DNA of 64,000 nt from Roseburia faecis (GTDB lineage: Bacteria; Bacillota; Clostridia; Lachnospirales; Lachnospiraceae). Both the position numbers and the translations under genes were made by a program. The stretch covers positions 62,001 to 126,000 of the forward strand of contig NZ_CVRR01000037.1 in the NCBI RefSeq assembly GCF_001406815.1, in the 5' to 3' direction. The notes under the pieces were generated by a model. It did no database searches. It was not told the origin of the DNA and saw nothing but the letters and a program-made list of their open reading frames with translations. Shown here piece by piece: positions 26,221-35,588 of the stretch; position 1 is the stretch's first letter, and every line of letters starts with the position of its first letter.

Positions 26221-27388
26221 TTGCAATCACATCTGCCAGAGCTTCCATCGCTGGTAGGTCGGACTCTTTCATGGCGGAACGGATCGTTACCATCGGCTCC
26301 ACAATGGTAATATTTTTCATGGTTTCCAGAATTCCCTTCATCGTTCTTCCGGCCGTCGGTCCCCAGGTACCGTTCTCAATAATACCTACGGTACGGTTCT
26401 GGAATGCCTTGGACTGTAAATGATGCAGGAAGTCCTGCATACATGGGAATACACCGCCATCGTAACTTGCTGCTGCAAGAACCATACGGTCATAACGGAA
26501 CGCATCTTCCACAACTTCTGCCATATCATCACGGGAAAGATCCATGACAGAAACTTTCTCTACTCCTTTGGCACGCAGCATCTCAGCAAATTTCCGTGCT
26601 GCTTTTGCAGTATTTCCATGGATCGATGCATATGCTACAAGAACACCCTTATCCTCCGGCTTATAGCTGCTCCAGGTATCATATAATCCAATGTAATAGC
26701 CAAGATTTTCATTTAATACCGGACCATGCAGCGGACAGATCGTCTGGATATCCAGTCCTGCTGCTTTCTTTAACAGTGCCTGTACCGGTGCACCGTATTT
26801 TCCTACAATATTAAAGTAATATCTTCTCGCTTCACAGGCCCATCCTTCCGGATCTTCATAATCCAATGCGCCGAATTTTCCAAATCCGTCTGCAGAGAAT
26901 AAAATCTTTTCACTGCTCTCATAAGTTACCATCACTTCCGGCCAGTGTACCATCGGTGCCATATAAAAATTCAGCGTATGGGTACCGAGAGACAAAGACT
27001 CTCCTTCTGCCACTGTAATTTTATGGTTCTCATCCACCGGAAGCTCGTCAAAAAACTGTGGAAGCATGTGAAATGTCTTGGCATTTCCCACCAGGGTCAC
27101 TTCCGGGAAAAGCTCTACCAGACGTCCGATACTTCCGGCATGATCCGGCTCCAGATGGGAAACTATCAGATAATCCACTTTCCGTCCGTCTAATGCGGCC
27201 AGCAGATTTTTCTCCCACTGCTCCACACCTCTGGTGTCTACCGTATCCATTAAAGCCACTTTTTCATCCAAAATCAGATAAGAATTATAAGATACACCAT
27301 GCGGAACCACATACTGGCTCTCGAACAGGTCAATTGTCTTGTCATCTACTCCGATATACTTTACTGCTTCTGAAATTGTTACACTCAT
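26213..27388 (-). CDS. fprA: A-type flavodiiron protein (FprA)
   Basis: Reduces O2 (or NO) to water, protecting anaerobes. The 391 residues have an N-terminal beta-lactamase-like diiron domain with ligands in HLEPDHAG, HWPEVMVTYE, SADGFGKFG and PLHGPVL. A C-terminal flavodoxin domain starts near residue 250 (VLVAYASIHGNTAKAARKFAE). There is no rubredoxin fusion. It probably takes electrons from rubredoxin or a flavin reductase encoded elsewhere. Confidence 0.94.
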   Translation of the reverse strand: MSVTISEAVKYIGVDDKTIDLFESQYVVPHGVSYNSYLILDEKVALMDTVDTRGVEQWEKNLLAALDGRKVDYLIVSHLEPDHAGSIGRLVELFPEVTLVGNAKTFHMLPQFFDELPVDENHKITVAEGESLSLGTHTLNFYMAPMVHWPEVMVTYESSEKILFSADGFGKFGALDYEDPEGWACEARRYYFNIVGKYGAPVQALLKKAAGLDIQTICPLHGPVLNENLGYYIGLYDTWSSYKPEDKGVLVAYASIHGNTAKAARKFAEMLRAKGVEKVSVMDLSRDDMAEVVEDAFRYDRMVLAAASYDGGVFPCMQDFLHHLQSKAFQNRTVGIIENGTWGPTAGRTMKGILETMKNITIVEPMVTIRSAMKESDLPAMEALADVIANA

Positions 27389-27422
27389 TTTTTCTCCCTC
27401 TCTTTTTGTTTTTATTTATGTA

Positions 27423-28067
27423 TTATGATGCATACATATCATTTTCTTCTTCACGCGCTAAATCCTCCGGACTCATATAGCGGCGGAACAGGCGCTCTAA
27501 AATAAAATCAAATACAATCGATGCAACTGCCGGAATCACCACAAGCAGTACCGGTATAATATAAATCGACAGAGCCGATGCAATCAAAATCACCAGCAGC
27601 AGCAATGCCCATGGCAGATGCCTTATCATCAGCAGAAATGCATTTTTCAATGTCTGCTTTACGGTATTTTCAAATCTTGCAATATATGGGAATAAAAATG
27701 CGCTCCACATAATCGCAACAGCAATCATAATCAGAAAGAAATAGAAAAATGCGCCCTTCATACTGCCGGTTTTTAATACCTGATAGGTGATATAGGCATC
27801 ACAGCCCAGAACAATCATAACGGCCAGCCATATAAGATATGGCAGTGTTGCAGCCTTAAAGTTGTCCCTGAACGCTCCGAAAAAGGTTCTTGTGGTATAT
27901 CCGCGGTCACCGCGGATGGATTTATGTACCGTGTAATACAACGCGGTGGTCGATGCCCCGATCGTAAAAACCGGAATGCAGCAGATCACCCATAAAATGC
28001 TGACCCACACGCAGTCCACAAGTTTTCCCAGCATCTGAAATACAATATTATCCCAATTAAATTTCAC
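27423..28067 (-). CDS. YesL-family (DUF624) membrane protein
   Basis: 214 residues with about five transmembrane helices. The N-terminal pattern (LVDCVWVSILWVICCIPVFT followed by IGASTTALYYT) is the signature of the YesL/DUF624 family. Members often sit near carbohydrate ABC transporters; their function is not established. Here it follows aroK by 2 bp and is probably in the same transcript. Confidence 0.8.
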   Translation of the reverse strand: MKFNWDNIVFQMLGKLVDCVWVSILWVICCIPVFTIGASTTALYYTVHKSIRGDRGYTTRTFFGAFRDNFKAATLPYLIWLAVMIVLGCDAYITYQVLKTGSMKGAFFYFFLIMIAVAIMWSAFLFPYIARFENTVKQTLKNAFLLMIRHLPWALLLLVILIASALSIYIIPVLLVVIPAVASIVFDFILERLFRRYMSPEDLAREEENDMYAS

Positions 28068-28069
28068 GC

Positions 28070-28588
28070 TTATTCCTCCAGTCGCCCAATAATTTCTTCT
28101 GCGATTTCTTCTTTTGTTTTTCCATCCGTAGCTACGAGAATGTCTGCAGCCGCCTCATACTTTGGCCGGCGTACTTCCATCAGTTCAGAAATGTATGCAA
28201 CATTCATATGACCGTTTAAAAGTGGACGGTCCGTACTGTTTTTTACACGTTCGTATATGGTCTGCGGTGTTGCCGTAAGAAATACAACGCTTCCCCCATC
28301 CCGCATGCAGTCTACATTTTCCTGTCGCATTGCCACACCGCCTCCACAGGATACGATTGTCGGCTCCTGCTGATTTAGTGACTGGATCAGTTTTGTCTCA
28401 AGCTCCCGGAAATAAAGTTCTCCGTATGTTTCAAAAATTTTGCTGATCGGCATTCCCTGTTCTTTTACGATACGCTCGTCCATCTCCACAACCGGATAAC
28501 CCAGCTTTTGCTTTATCGCACGTGCAATCGTGCTTTTACCAGCTCCCATAAAACCGATCAGGAAAATATTTTTCTTTTCTTTATTCAT
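28070..28588 (-). CDS. aroK: Shikimate kinase
   Basis: Phosphorylates shikimate in the chorismate pathway. 172 residues with the P-loop IGFMGAGKSTIARAI, the shikimate contacts in MDERIV and VSCGGGVAMRQEN, and the lid region STDRPLLNG. It overlaps the end of aroE by 8 bp, so the two pathway genes are translationally coupled. Confidence 0.95.
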   Translation of the reverse strand: MNKEKKNIFLIGFMGAGKSTIARAIKQKLGYPVVEMDERIVKEQGMPISKIFETYGELYFRELETKLIQSLNQQEPTIVSCGGGVAMRQENVDCMRDGGSVVFLTATPQTIYERVKNSTDRPLLNGHMNVAYISELMEVRRPKYEAAADILVATDGKTKEEIAEEIIGRLEE

Positions 28589-29453
28589 GAAAAAATTTCT
28601 CCTTCACTTCTTCTACCGGCATATCCATACCTGTATATAACCGGAATGCGGCCACTCCCTGCCACAGAAGCATTCCCTTGCCTCCAATGCAGGTACATCC
28701 TGCTTCTTTTGCTTCCCGCAACAGTTTTGTCTCTGCCGGATTATAAACCGCATCACATACAACCAATCCCGGGCGAAATGCAGATAAATCTTTTACCACA
28801 CTCTGGTCATCCATCGGTTTCATACCAACGATCGTCGCATTTGCAAAAATGTCACTGGATGTGATCTCCTCTGTCATCTTTGCCGTATCCGCAATGTCAT
28901 ATACATTGACAACAATTCCCGGCACTGCTTTTCGGATCTTTTCTGCGGTCTGAAGAGTACGCTCAAAAAATGCATCCTTAATATTGAAAATCGTGATCTC
29001 TCTGGCTCCATCTAATGCACATTGTACCTGAATGGCTGTCGCAGCTCCGCCACCGCCTGCGACCGTGATCTTTTTTCCTTTAATATCTACGCCATGGTCT
29101 TTGAGGTTGTGTACAAAGCCTTCTCCGTCCGTGATATATCCGGTCAATCTGCCGTCATCGTTTACAATCGTGTTTACAGCTCCGATAATCTGTGCTGCCG
29201 GAGACAGCTCATCCACATACTTTGCCGCCTCGGTCTTATCCGGCATCGTCACATTGATTCCACGCATATGAAACAGTTTCACCGCGTCAAGTGCTTCTTT
29301 TACCTGATCTTCTTTTACATCAAATGCAACATATGCATAATCCAGCCCCAGCTTTGCAAAGCTGTAATTGTACATTGCCGGGGAACCGGAATGTCCTACC
29401 GGCGAACCGATCAGTGCAAGTAACCCTGTATGTCCTGAAATTCTTTCTTCCAT
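28581..29453 (-). CDS. aroE: Shikimate dehydrogenase
   Basis: NADPH-dependent reduction of 3-dehydroshikimate. 290 residues. Substrate-binding GSPVGHSGSPAMYN and NVTMPDKT precede a Rossmann domain with VAGGGGAATAIQV. The C-terminal GMLLWQGVAAFRLYTG is the family end. It is followed by aroK and preceded by a DHH-HAD gene 46 bp upstream. Confidence 0.95.
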   Translation of the reverse strand: MEERISGHTGLLALIGSPVGHSGSPAMYNYSFAKLGLDYAYVAFDVKEDQVKEALDAVKLFHMRGINVTMPDKTEAAKYVDELSPAAQIIGAVNTIVNDDGRLTGYITDGEGFVHNLKDHGVDIKGKKITVAGGGGAATAIQVQCALDGAREITIFNIKDAFFERTLQTAEKIRKAVPGIVVNVYDIADTAKMTEEITSSDIFANATIVGMKPMDDQSVVKDLSAFRPGLVVCDAVYNPAETKLLREAKEAGCTCIGGKGMLLWQGVAAFRLYTGMDMPVEEVKEKFFHE

Positions 29454-29499
29454 CTTTTTTCTCCTGTCCTTGTATGTTGGTTATATGATACCATAACTT

Positions 29500-31722
29500 T
29501 TAAATTAAGTACAACAATTCCAGTGGCCTTTGAATAAGTACCTGTGCTCTGTTTTTACGAAGGAACTCCGCATCGCGGAATCCCCACATGACCGAAACAC
29601 ATGGAAGTCCCGTGTTTTCCGCGGTCTGAATATCCACCTCGGAATCTCCTACATAAATGGCCTTCTTCGTGTCCGTTTTTAAAATTTTCATGGCTTTTTG
29701 TACCATATCAGGTGCCGGTTTTTTTGCCACACCTTCCATCTCACCGATTGCCGTAGTCATATAACCCCGGAAAAAACGTTCATCCAATTCTTTTACTGCC
29801 GAGTCCAGCTTATTGGATACAATTGCTGTCTTCACTCCGCGCGCCTTTAATTCAGTCAAAAGATGCATGATATCCGGATATGGCTTTGTATGATCCAGAC
29901 AATGCTCCCCGTAATATTTTTTAAATTCCGCAAATGTCTCTTCAAACTTCGGGTTTTTCTCCCCATCCGGCACGGCACGCACCATCAGCATGCGCACCCC
30001 GTTTCCTACATATCTGCGCACCTGATCCAGCGTACAAGTCGGCATATTCTGTGACTCCAATGCCGCGTTGGTAGCGTTTTTTAAATCTTCCAACGAATAT
30101 AACAAGGTTCCGTCCAGATCAAAGATCACACTTTTTTGCTCTTCCTGCTCACCGGAATCCCGATAGATTTCTTCAAACAGATCTTTACGCATAATCCGGA
30201 TATTGTTGATCGTATCACTGCTGTCAACCATGTAATCTCCAACCCGGCCAAGTGTATACTGTTCGTTTTCATCTTTATCCCGGAACAGTTTTACCTTGCG
30301 CGCCAGCCTGCGTGCACGAACAATTGTAGTTCCCTTTGGCACGCAGACCTTTGCACATTTCATCGGTTCTACGATGATTCCTTTCTCTACATCTTTGATG
30401 GTAGGTTCATACTCTGCATTTCTCAGATCAAACTTCCAATCCGTGTAAATCCGGAATTCTTCCATAAAAGCCTCTTCATTACGAAAGAAACATTCCCCTT
30501 TCGGTCCAATGATAAAAACAATTCCTGCTTCCACTGTAGCTTTCATATCTCCCTGCAGAGTCCGCACAGTCACCTGCGTTCCCTCCGCAAAGAGATCCGT
30601 TGCCCGGACATATCCCCACGGAACGGAGCGTCTGCAGTACGTCTTTACATCCTCTGCCTCTATTCTGCAATCCTGTGCATACACAATATCGGTATTTCCC
30701 ATATAGTCCCGCATACGCTGCTCGATAACAGATTTAATACCCGAAGCTGCCGGCTGTTCATGTCTTCCCTGTGCATCATACTCCATGCGCGGTGCAAAAT
30801 GATGTTCTTTGCAAAACTTTAAATATTCCTGTGTCATCAATTCCATCGGAATCAGGCCACCCGCTTTTTCCAGATGTCCTCCGCCGGAACCAATTCCTTT
30901 GCACAACTCTGCCGCAAGTTCACTCGCCTTGACTTCTTTCACACAGCTTCTCACTGAAAACTTCACACCTTCTGGTTGCAGATTAAATGCCACACAGATA
31001 TCAATCGCATCCACTTCCAGTACCAGATCGGAAATCAGTCCGAGAATATTCGGATCACACTGCCCCACTTTTACAATCGCGGCACGAAATTCTTCTACAT
31101 AATCCGTATGAAGAAGTGCTGCTCCAGCAACTTCCAGTTCTTCCAGCGAAAGATTGGCATTGCGGAGTTTCCTCATGATTGCCGGGTCAAAGTTTGCCTC
31201 GTCACGCAGATCCCGGTCTAGCGGATGTACAATTTCCGTCAAACTTCCAGTATCCGTATATAATCCATAATACAGTGCTGTTGACAACTCACGATTACCC
31301 CGTACATCAAATCCTTCTGTTTTGAGCATATTCCAGACCAGTGTCGAGCACGCGCCCAGATTAGAACGCACCTCGGAAAGCTCTGGTAATTCCGTGCAGA
31401 TCCGGTGATGGTCAATTACAGCAATATGTTCTGCTTCAAACACTGCAGAATTTCCGGAATGGTACTGGCAGTCCACCATCACCAATAACTCTGGTTTGTG
31501 CAGATAATCCACATGCTCGATTGGTATTTTCAGATCCCGGATCAGCATCACCAGATTCGTTTTCCGGATCACATTCTGCCCTCCGTAAATCAGACGTGGT
31601 TCTTTTCCTTTGGATTTCAAATACAGATAGACCCCAAATCCACATGCAATGGTATCTGCATCCGGATTGTCATGGCACTGTATTACAATATTGTCATACG
31701 CTAATAACTCACTCAGTTTCAT
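29500..31722 (-). CDS. DHH-family phosphoesterase fused to a HAD hydrolase
   Basis: An unusual 740-residue fusion. Residues about 1-330 are a DHH/DHHA1 phosphoesterase of the NrnA/exopolyphosphatase kind (CHDNPDADTIACGFG, VMVDCQ, VIDHHRI, GSGGGHLEKAGG). About 350-520 is a middle region I cannot assign. About 525-740 is a HAD phosphatase resembling phosphoglycolate phosphatase (VIFDLDGTLLYS, TAIVSNKLD, KKPAPDMV, YVGDSEVD). All catalytic motifs look intact in both enzymes. A role in nucleotide or oligonucleotide turnover is plausible; the substrate is not known. Confidence 0.85.
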   Translation of the reverse strand: MKLSELLAYDNIVIQCHDNPDADTIACGFGVYLYLKSKGKEPRLIYGGQNVIRKTNLVMLIRDLKIPIEHVDYLHKPELLVMVDCQYHSGNSAVFEAEHIAVIDHHRICTELPELSEVRSNLGACSTLVWNMLKTEGFDVRGNRELSTALYYGLYTDTGSLTEIVHPLDRDLRDEANFDPAIMRKLRNANLSLEELEVAGAALLHTDYVEEFRAAIVKVGQCDPNILGLISDLVLEVDAIDICVAFNLQPEGVKFSVRSCVKEVKASELAAELCKGIGSGGGHLEKAGGLIPMELMTQEYLKFCKEHHFAPRMEYDAQGRHEQPAASGIKSVIEQRMRDYMGNTDIVYAQDCRIEAEDVKTYCRRSVPWGYVRATDLFAEGTQVTVRTLQGDMKATVEAGIVFIIGPKGECFFRNEEAFMEEFRIYTDWKFDLRNAEYEPTIKDVEKGIIVEPMKCAKVCVPKGTTIVRARRLARKVKLFRDKDENEQYTLGRVGDYMVDSSDTINNIRIMRKDLFEEIYRDSGEQEEQKSVIFDLDGTLLYSLEDLKNATNAALESQNMPTCTLDQVRRYVGNGVRMLMVRAVPDGEKNPKFEETFAEFKKYYGEHCLDHTKPYPDIMHLLTELKARGVKTAIVSNKLDSAVKELDERFFRGYMTTAIGEMEGVAKKPAPDMVQKAMKILKTDTKKAIYVGDSEVDIQTAENTGLPCVSVMWGFRDAEFLRKNRAQVLIQRPLELLYLI

Positions 31723-31746
31723 CTTAATTCCCCTTGCCTGATTGTT

Positions 31747-33711
31747 CTACTTGCTTTTTAGATTATATGGGAAGAAAAAGCTGCTGCGGTTCTTTTTGTC
31801 AAACATCGAATTATATTGCAACATATGATACTTTTCAATCCATTCTTTTTCTTCTCCCTCGGCCTCATCGATATGCAGGTAGCAGCCTTTACTCTTGGAA
31901 TAATAGCCTCTGGAATTGATGGCTGGAACAACCTCCTGCATATCTGCCAGAAACTTATTGTATGCCGGAAGCTCAATTCCAGCCCGTTCCAGTGCCATGG
32001 TAGACAGATAATCAAGACTGGTAATATCTACCGTTTCTTCCGGTGTATCATAATTGGTCCAGATAAAAAACGGAACTGTGTACAGTTTTTCCAGCTCATC
32101 TTCCGTCAGCCCTGTGAGTCCTTTTCCATTCAGAATCGGATAAAAATTACTGTTTAAGCTTGGCTGATGATCTCCAAAGAAAATGATTTCTACCGGATCA
32201 TCTACCTTTGAAAAATAACTGATCAGGTTTTTTACTGCCTCATCACTCTCGTGTACCAGGGACAGATACTGGTTGGCATCCGTATAAGAACGTCCAACTT
32301 TATAATAATTCTCCGGAAAATTGTCATAGGTTTCCGTATAACCACCGTGGTTCTGCATGGTAATTCCCATAAAGAACAGTTTTTCATTATTTTTACGGTT
32401 TTCATAACGCTTGATAATCTTATCATACAGTTCCTGGTCGGTAATATATTCCCGTAGGATCTTTGTCTGGTCAAAATAATCAATAAAGTGCATTTCGTCA
32501 AACCCGATATGCGGATACACCAGATTCCGGCTCCATCCGGTTTCATAATATGGATGCATGGCAATGCACGTATACCCGTCATCTTTCAGATTTGACACAA
32601 TCGTTGTCGGAGTATCACTGATATACTGCTGATAAACAACGGATCCCATCGGAAGAAATGCCATGGAATTTCCGGACATAAATTCCCACTCCGAATTAGG
32701 AGTCTTCGCGCCAAATACCGACGAAAGTGCATATCCCTTCGTTGTATTCTCTTTCAAAGAATCGATAAACGGTGTGAGCGGCATGTTGGTCTGCAGATCC
32801 CCCAACACACTCAGATCGGAAAACGATTCATTCATAATGGCAATGATCGTCGGATTTTTTGCTTTTTCATTTGTTGTGCTGTAATCCTTTTTATCGGATT
32901 GATAGGTTTTCTCCAGTTCTTTGATCTTATCTTTGGAATATCCTTCCGGAGCAGAAATAAAACTGTCACGAATCCCCAGTACGTAATTCAACAGATATCC
33001 ATTGCGATAAGTTCCCTTCTGTTCCCACGTCTCTGTGTTTACATCATAAGCATTTGCTGCAATGATCACACAACTTAAGGCAATCGCCATCACAGAAATT
33101 ACCCGCATCTGAATTTTTCCGGTAAACCGGACATGCCATTTGCGGACAAAAGCAATAAACAATGCTGCCAGAAAGATCACATATACTCCACGATCGTTCA
33201 ATTGCAATTTATAATTTCCTGCCACACTCAGACCGGTTCCAATGGATCTGATATCGGAAAACGTAAATTCATTTCCGCGGAACAGATATACAAAATAGTC
33301 TACAAATCCAAACGAAAGCAGCGACACATGGGCAATGATGCAGGTCAGCCCACTGTTGTTCGTAAAAATCTGCACAACAAAATAGACAATCAGACAGCAA
33401 AGCACATTTAAAAAGAGCTTCTCGTACGTTGTCCTCGTAAAGTTTTCAGGATCAAGCAGCATATACTGTATCGAAAAAGTGGTGAGACAGGAACCTCCGA
33501 TAAACAGAATCAGTGTCCAGAGCCACGGACACCGGTCATCCAGTTCCAGATGCAGACTTTTTACCAGATAGTACAAAAATCCATATGCGATCAATGCAAC
33601 GATGGAAAAATCAATGGTCACATACATTACGACTGCCAATATAATTGCAATCGCCGCCCATATGTTATTTTTTTTATCGTATTGAAGTTTGATTTTAAAT
33701 TTTGGTTTCAT
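31747..33711 (-). CDS. LtaS-type sulfatase-fold phosphoglycerol transferase
   Basis: Membrane enzyme of the lipoteichoic acid synthase family, about 654 residues from the ATG at 33711. Several transmembrane helices fill residues 1-230. The extracytoplasmic alkaline-phosphatase-fold domain follows: metal-binding IAIMNESFSDLS, the nucleophile Thr probably in FGAKTPNSEWEF, and IIFFGDHQPS. A GTG 29 codons upstream is also in frame, but it lies inside a strong hairpin, so I prefer 33711, although no clear ribosome site precedes it. It is followed after 24 bp by the DHH-HAD gene. Confidence 0.85.
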   Translation of the reverse strand: MKPKFKIKLQYDKKNNIWAAIAIILAVVMYVTIDFSIVALIAYGFLYYLVKSLHLELDDRCPWLWTLILFIGGSCLTTFSIQYMLLDPENFTRTTYEKLFLNVLCCLIVYFVVQIFTNNSGLTCIIAHVSLLSFGFVDYFVYLFRGNEFTFSDIRSIGTGLSVAGNYKLQLNDRGVYVIFLAALFIAFVRKWHVRFTGKIQMRVISVMAIALSCVIIAANAYDVNTETWEQKGTYRNGYLLNYVLGIRDSFISAPEGYSKDKIKELEKTYQSDKKDYSTTNEKAKNPTIIAIMNESFSDLSVLGDLQTNMPLTPFIDSLKENTTKGYALSSVFGAKTPNSEWEFMSGNSMAFLPMGSVVYQQYISDTPTTIVSNLKDDGYTCIAMHPYYETGWSRNLVYPHIGFDEMHFIDYFDQTKILREYITDQELYDKIIKRYENRKNNEKLFFMGITMQNHGGYTETYDNFPENYYKVGRSYTDANQYLSLVHESDEAVKNLISYFSKVDDPVEIIFFGDHQPSLNSNFYPILNGKGLTGLTEDELEKLYTVPFFIWTNYDTPEETVDITSLDYLSTMALERAGIELPAYNKFLADMQEVVPAINSRGYYSKSKGCYLHIDEAEGEEKEWIEKYHMLQYNSMFDKKNRSSFFFPYNLKSK

Positions 33712-33730
33712 GCCATTACAATACAACAAA

Positions 33731-33754
33731 ATTCCCGGCATGTAAACCGGGAAT
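33731..33754 (-). terminator. Hairpin before the LtaS-like gene, possible terminator
   Basis: Stem ATTCCCGG/CCGGGAAT (33731-33738 and 33747-33754) followed by ATTTTGTTG on the minus strand, between the radical SAM gene and the LtaS-like gene. Confidence 0.5.
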
Positions 33755-33786
33755 CCTGTCTGAAATCTTAATTTTGTGTGAATTAT

Positions 33787-33820
33787 GTTACTGTTCACAG
33801 GTTACCCTGCGAACAGTAAC
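33787..33820 (-). terminator. Strong hairpin after the radical SAM gene
   Basis: GTTACTGTTC-A-CAGG and CCTG-C-GAACAGTAAC form a 15-bp stem with one mismatch and a 4-nt loop, 4 bp after the radical SAM stop. It has no T-run, so it may stabilise the mRNA end or act together with the second hairpin. Confidence 0.55.
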
Positions 33821-33824
33821 CGAA

Positions 33825-35222
33825 TTATTTCTTTTTGAAGTTTGTGTATCCTTTCTGCTTATATGGATGTGCAGCCCAGAGTTTATCTGCTGTTTCTTCC
33901 CAATCCTTTGCGTAATCTACGCACTTTCCACACAGATGCTCAACCGGCTCCTCCTGTTCTACATCTGTAGAATGAGCTCCGGTCTCATGAACCATCTTCT
34001 GTAAAATCTCCGGATTCTCAAGCATCGGACATGGACGAAGCATGTTTTCGTTGAATGGCTGGTTATCACGGTAAGCCATAAACAACGGCTGCTTCAGACA
34101 CTCAAGCAGGGATTTCTCGCGGATGTTTGCTCCAGAGTAGTGAATAAATACACATGGCTCTACATCACCCTTCGGGTTAATATGACAGTAGTTACGTCCT
34201 CCGGCAATACATCCTCCAACATATTCTCCATCGTTCTGGAAATCCATAACGAAGATTTCTTTTCCACCTTCAAATCCACGAACTTCACGCAGTCTGTGGT
34301 AAATATATTCTCTCTGCTCCTTGGTCGGCATCAGTTCCGGTGAAGCCTTCATTCCTACCGGCATCAGATGAAAATACCATGCGAAACGGCTTCCATGCTC
34401 GATCAGAAGATCAAAGAACTCATCACTGGTAACCGCATCCATATTCTTGCTTGTATAACATACACTGTTTCCAAAGATCAGTCCGTTCTCATGTAACAGA
34501 TCCATTGCGTGAAGGACTTTATTGTATACACCTTCACCGCGGCGGAAATCGTTTGCATCCTCAAATCCCTCAAGGGAAATAGAAAGAGAAAGGTTTCCTA
34601 CACGCTTCATATCCTCGCAGAATTTCTCATCTACAAGTGTTCCGTTTGTGTAGCAATGGAATGCACAATCATTGTGCTTCTCACACAGACGGATGATATC
34701 AGCCTTGCGCACCAGTGGTTCTCCACCGGTCATCATATAAAAATATACGCCCAGTTCCTTACCCTGTGTAACAATGTTGTCTAACTCATCAAATGTCAGA
34801 TTTAATTTATGACCATACTCTGCTGCCCAGCATCCTGTACAATGGAGGTTGCATGCACTGGTCGGGTCCATAAGAATGAGCCACGGAATATTGCAGTTCT
34901 CAATTTCTCTCATTTTACGAATCTTCTTGGTTCCTGCAAACGCTGCCTGATATCCAAGATTCAGTGCTGTCATCTTGGCAACATGCGGATCTGTCTCATC
35001 CAGAAGACGATTCACATAACGCATCCACTTGCTGTCCGGATTCTGAATCATTTTCTTTGCGCCTTCGTATGCCTCAGAACGGAAATTGCTTCCCATAAAC
35101 TTCTGTGCGAGGTTTACAATATTGAGCAAACCTTTCTCTCTGTCCTTATTCAGACTCTTTAACGTAGCATCGATAGCGAGCGAAAACGCCTGTCTTTCTG
35201 CCGCATCTTTTAAACTTGCCAT
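33825..35222 (-). CDS. Radical SAM protein with SPASM-like C-terminus
   Basis: 465 residues. The SAM/[4Fe-4S] motif is CNLHCTGCWA (Cys-x3-Cys-x2-Cys) at about residue 122. A glycine motif MMTGGEPLVR follows, and a later Cys cluster (GGCIAGGRNYCHINPKGDVEPC, plus LCGKCVDYA near the end) suggests auxiliary clusters. An N-terminal helical extension of about 100 residues precedes the barrel. The start at 35222 follows GGAGGAG. Related proteins are common in clostridia, without a firm function as far as I know. The leader is about 225 nt and the promoter carries an operator-like dyad. Confidence 0.88.
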   Translation of the reverse strand: MASLKDAAERQAFSLAIDATLKSLNKDREKGLLNIVNLAQKFMGSNFRSEAYEGAKKMIQNPDSKWMRYVNRLLDETDPHVAKMTALNLGYQAAFAGTKKIRKMREIENCNIPWLILMDPTSACNLHCTGCWAAEYGHKLNLTFDELDNIVTQGKELGVYFYMMTGGEPLVRKADIIRLCEKHNDCAFHCYTNGTLVDEKFCEDMKRVGNLSLSISLEGFEDANDFRRGEGVYNKVLHAMDLLHENGLIFGNSVCYTSKNMDAVTSDEFFDLLIEHGSRFAWYFHLMPVGMKASPELMPTKEQREYIYHRLREVRGFEGGKEIFVMDFQNDGEYVGGCIAGGRNYCHINPKGDVEPCVFIHYSGANIREKSLLECLKQPLFMAYRDNQPFNENMLRPCPMLENPEILQKMVHETGAHSTDVEQEEPVEHLCGKCVDYAKDWEETADKLWAAHPYKQKGYTNFKKK

Positions 35223-35430
35223 TTTCTTACTCCTCCGTTTTCTTTCTTGTGTAAATAAATCATAAGATATTTCATCCATTGGAAGTATAGTTGTTTTTCC
35301 ACCGAATGAACATATTCAATCACAAAACCATGTATGTTTGCAATATACAATCTTCTGAAAATGTCTAAAAAAACATGATTTGTGCATTTTTCCAACGATT
35401 TTTGGATATAATTTTTGTTGCAGACTCAAA

Positions 35431-35451
35431 ACGTAGTTTTGAATACTACGT
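35431..35451. promoter_or_regulatory. 21-bp dyad operator at the radical SAM promoter
   Basis: Perfect inverted repeat ACGTAGT-N7-ACTACGT covering the predicted transcription start. Its size and symmetry are typical of TetR- or MarR-type operators. The cognate regulator is not encoded next to it. Confidence 0.6.
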
Positions 35452-35454
35452 GAC

Positions 35455-35482
35455 ATTATACCACTATCTTATGTAAAGTCAA
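35455..35482 (-). promoter_or_regulatory. Sigma-A promoter of the radical SAM gene
   Basis: Minus strand TTGACT (35477-35482), 16 bp, perfect TATAAT (35455-35460). The 366-bp gap up to the next gene otherwise holds the dyad, a long AT-rich leader and the divergent promoter. Confidence 0.75.
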
Positions 35483-35508
35483 CATAAAATATTTACATCT
35501 GCTGAAAA

Positions 35509-35537
35509 TTGACCGAAGCAATAAAATATACTATAAT
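35509..35537 (+). promoter_or_regulatory. Sigma-A promoter of the phospholipase-C-like gene
   Basis: TTGACC (35509-35514), 17 bp, perfect TATAAT (35532-35537), 51 bp before the ATG. Confidence 0.8.
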
Positions 35538-35588
35538 GCTGTTGTTTCTTTAAAAAATTGATTATTTACTGAAGATTGGAGTGATTGT

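Noticed and set aside
33712-33798. Longer LtaS-like protein from the GTG at 33798
   Set aside because: The GTG lies in a strong hairpin after the radical SAM gene and a second hairpin follows before 33711.
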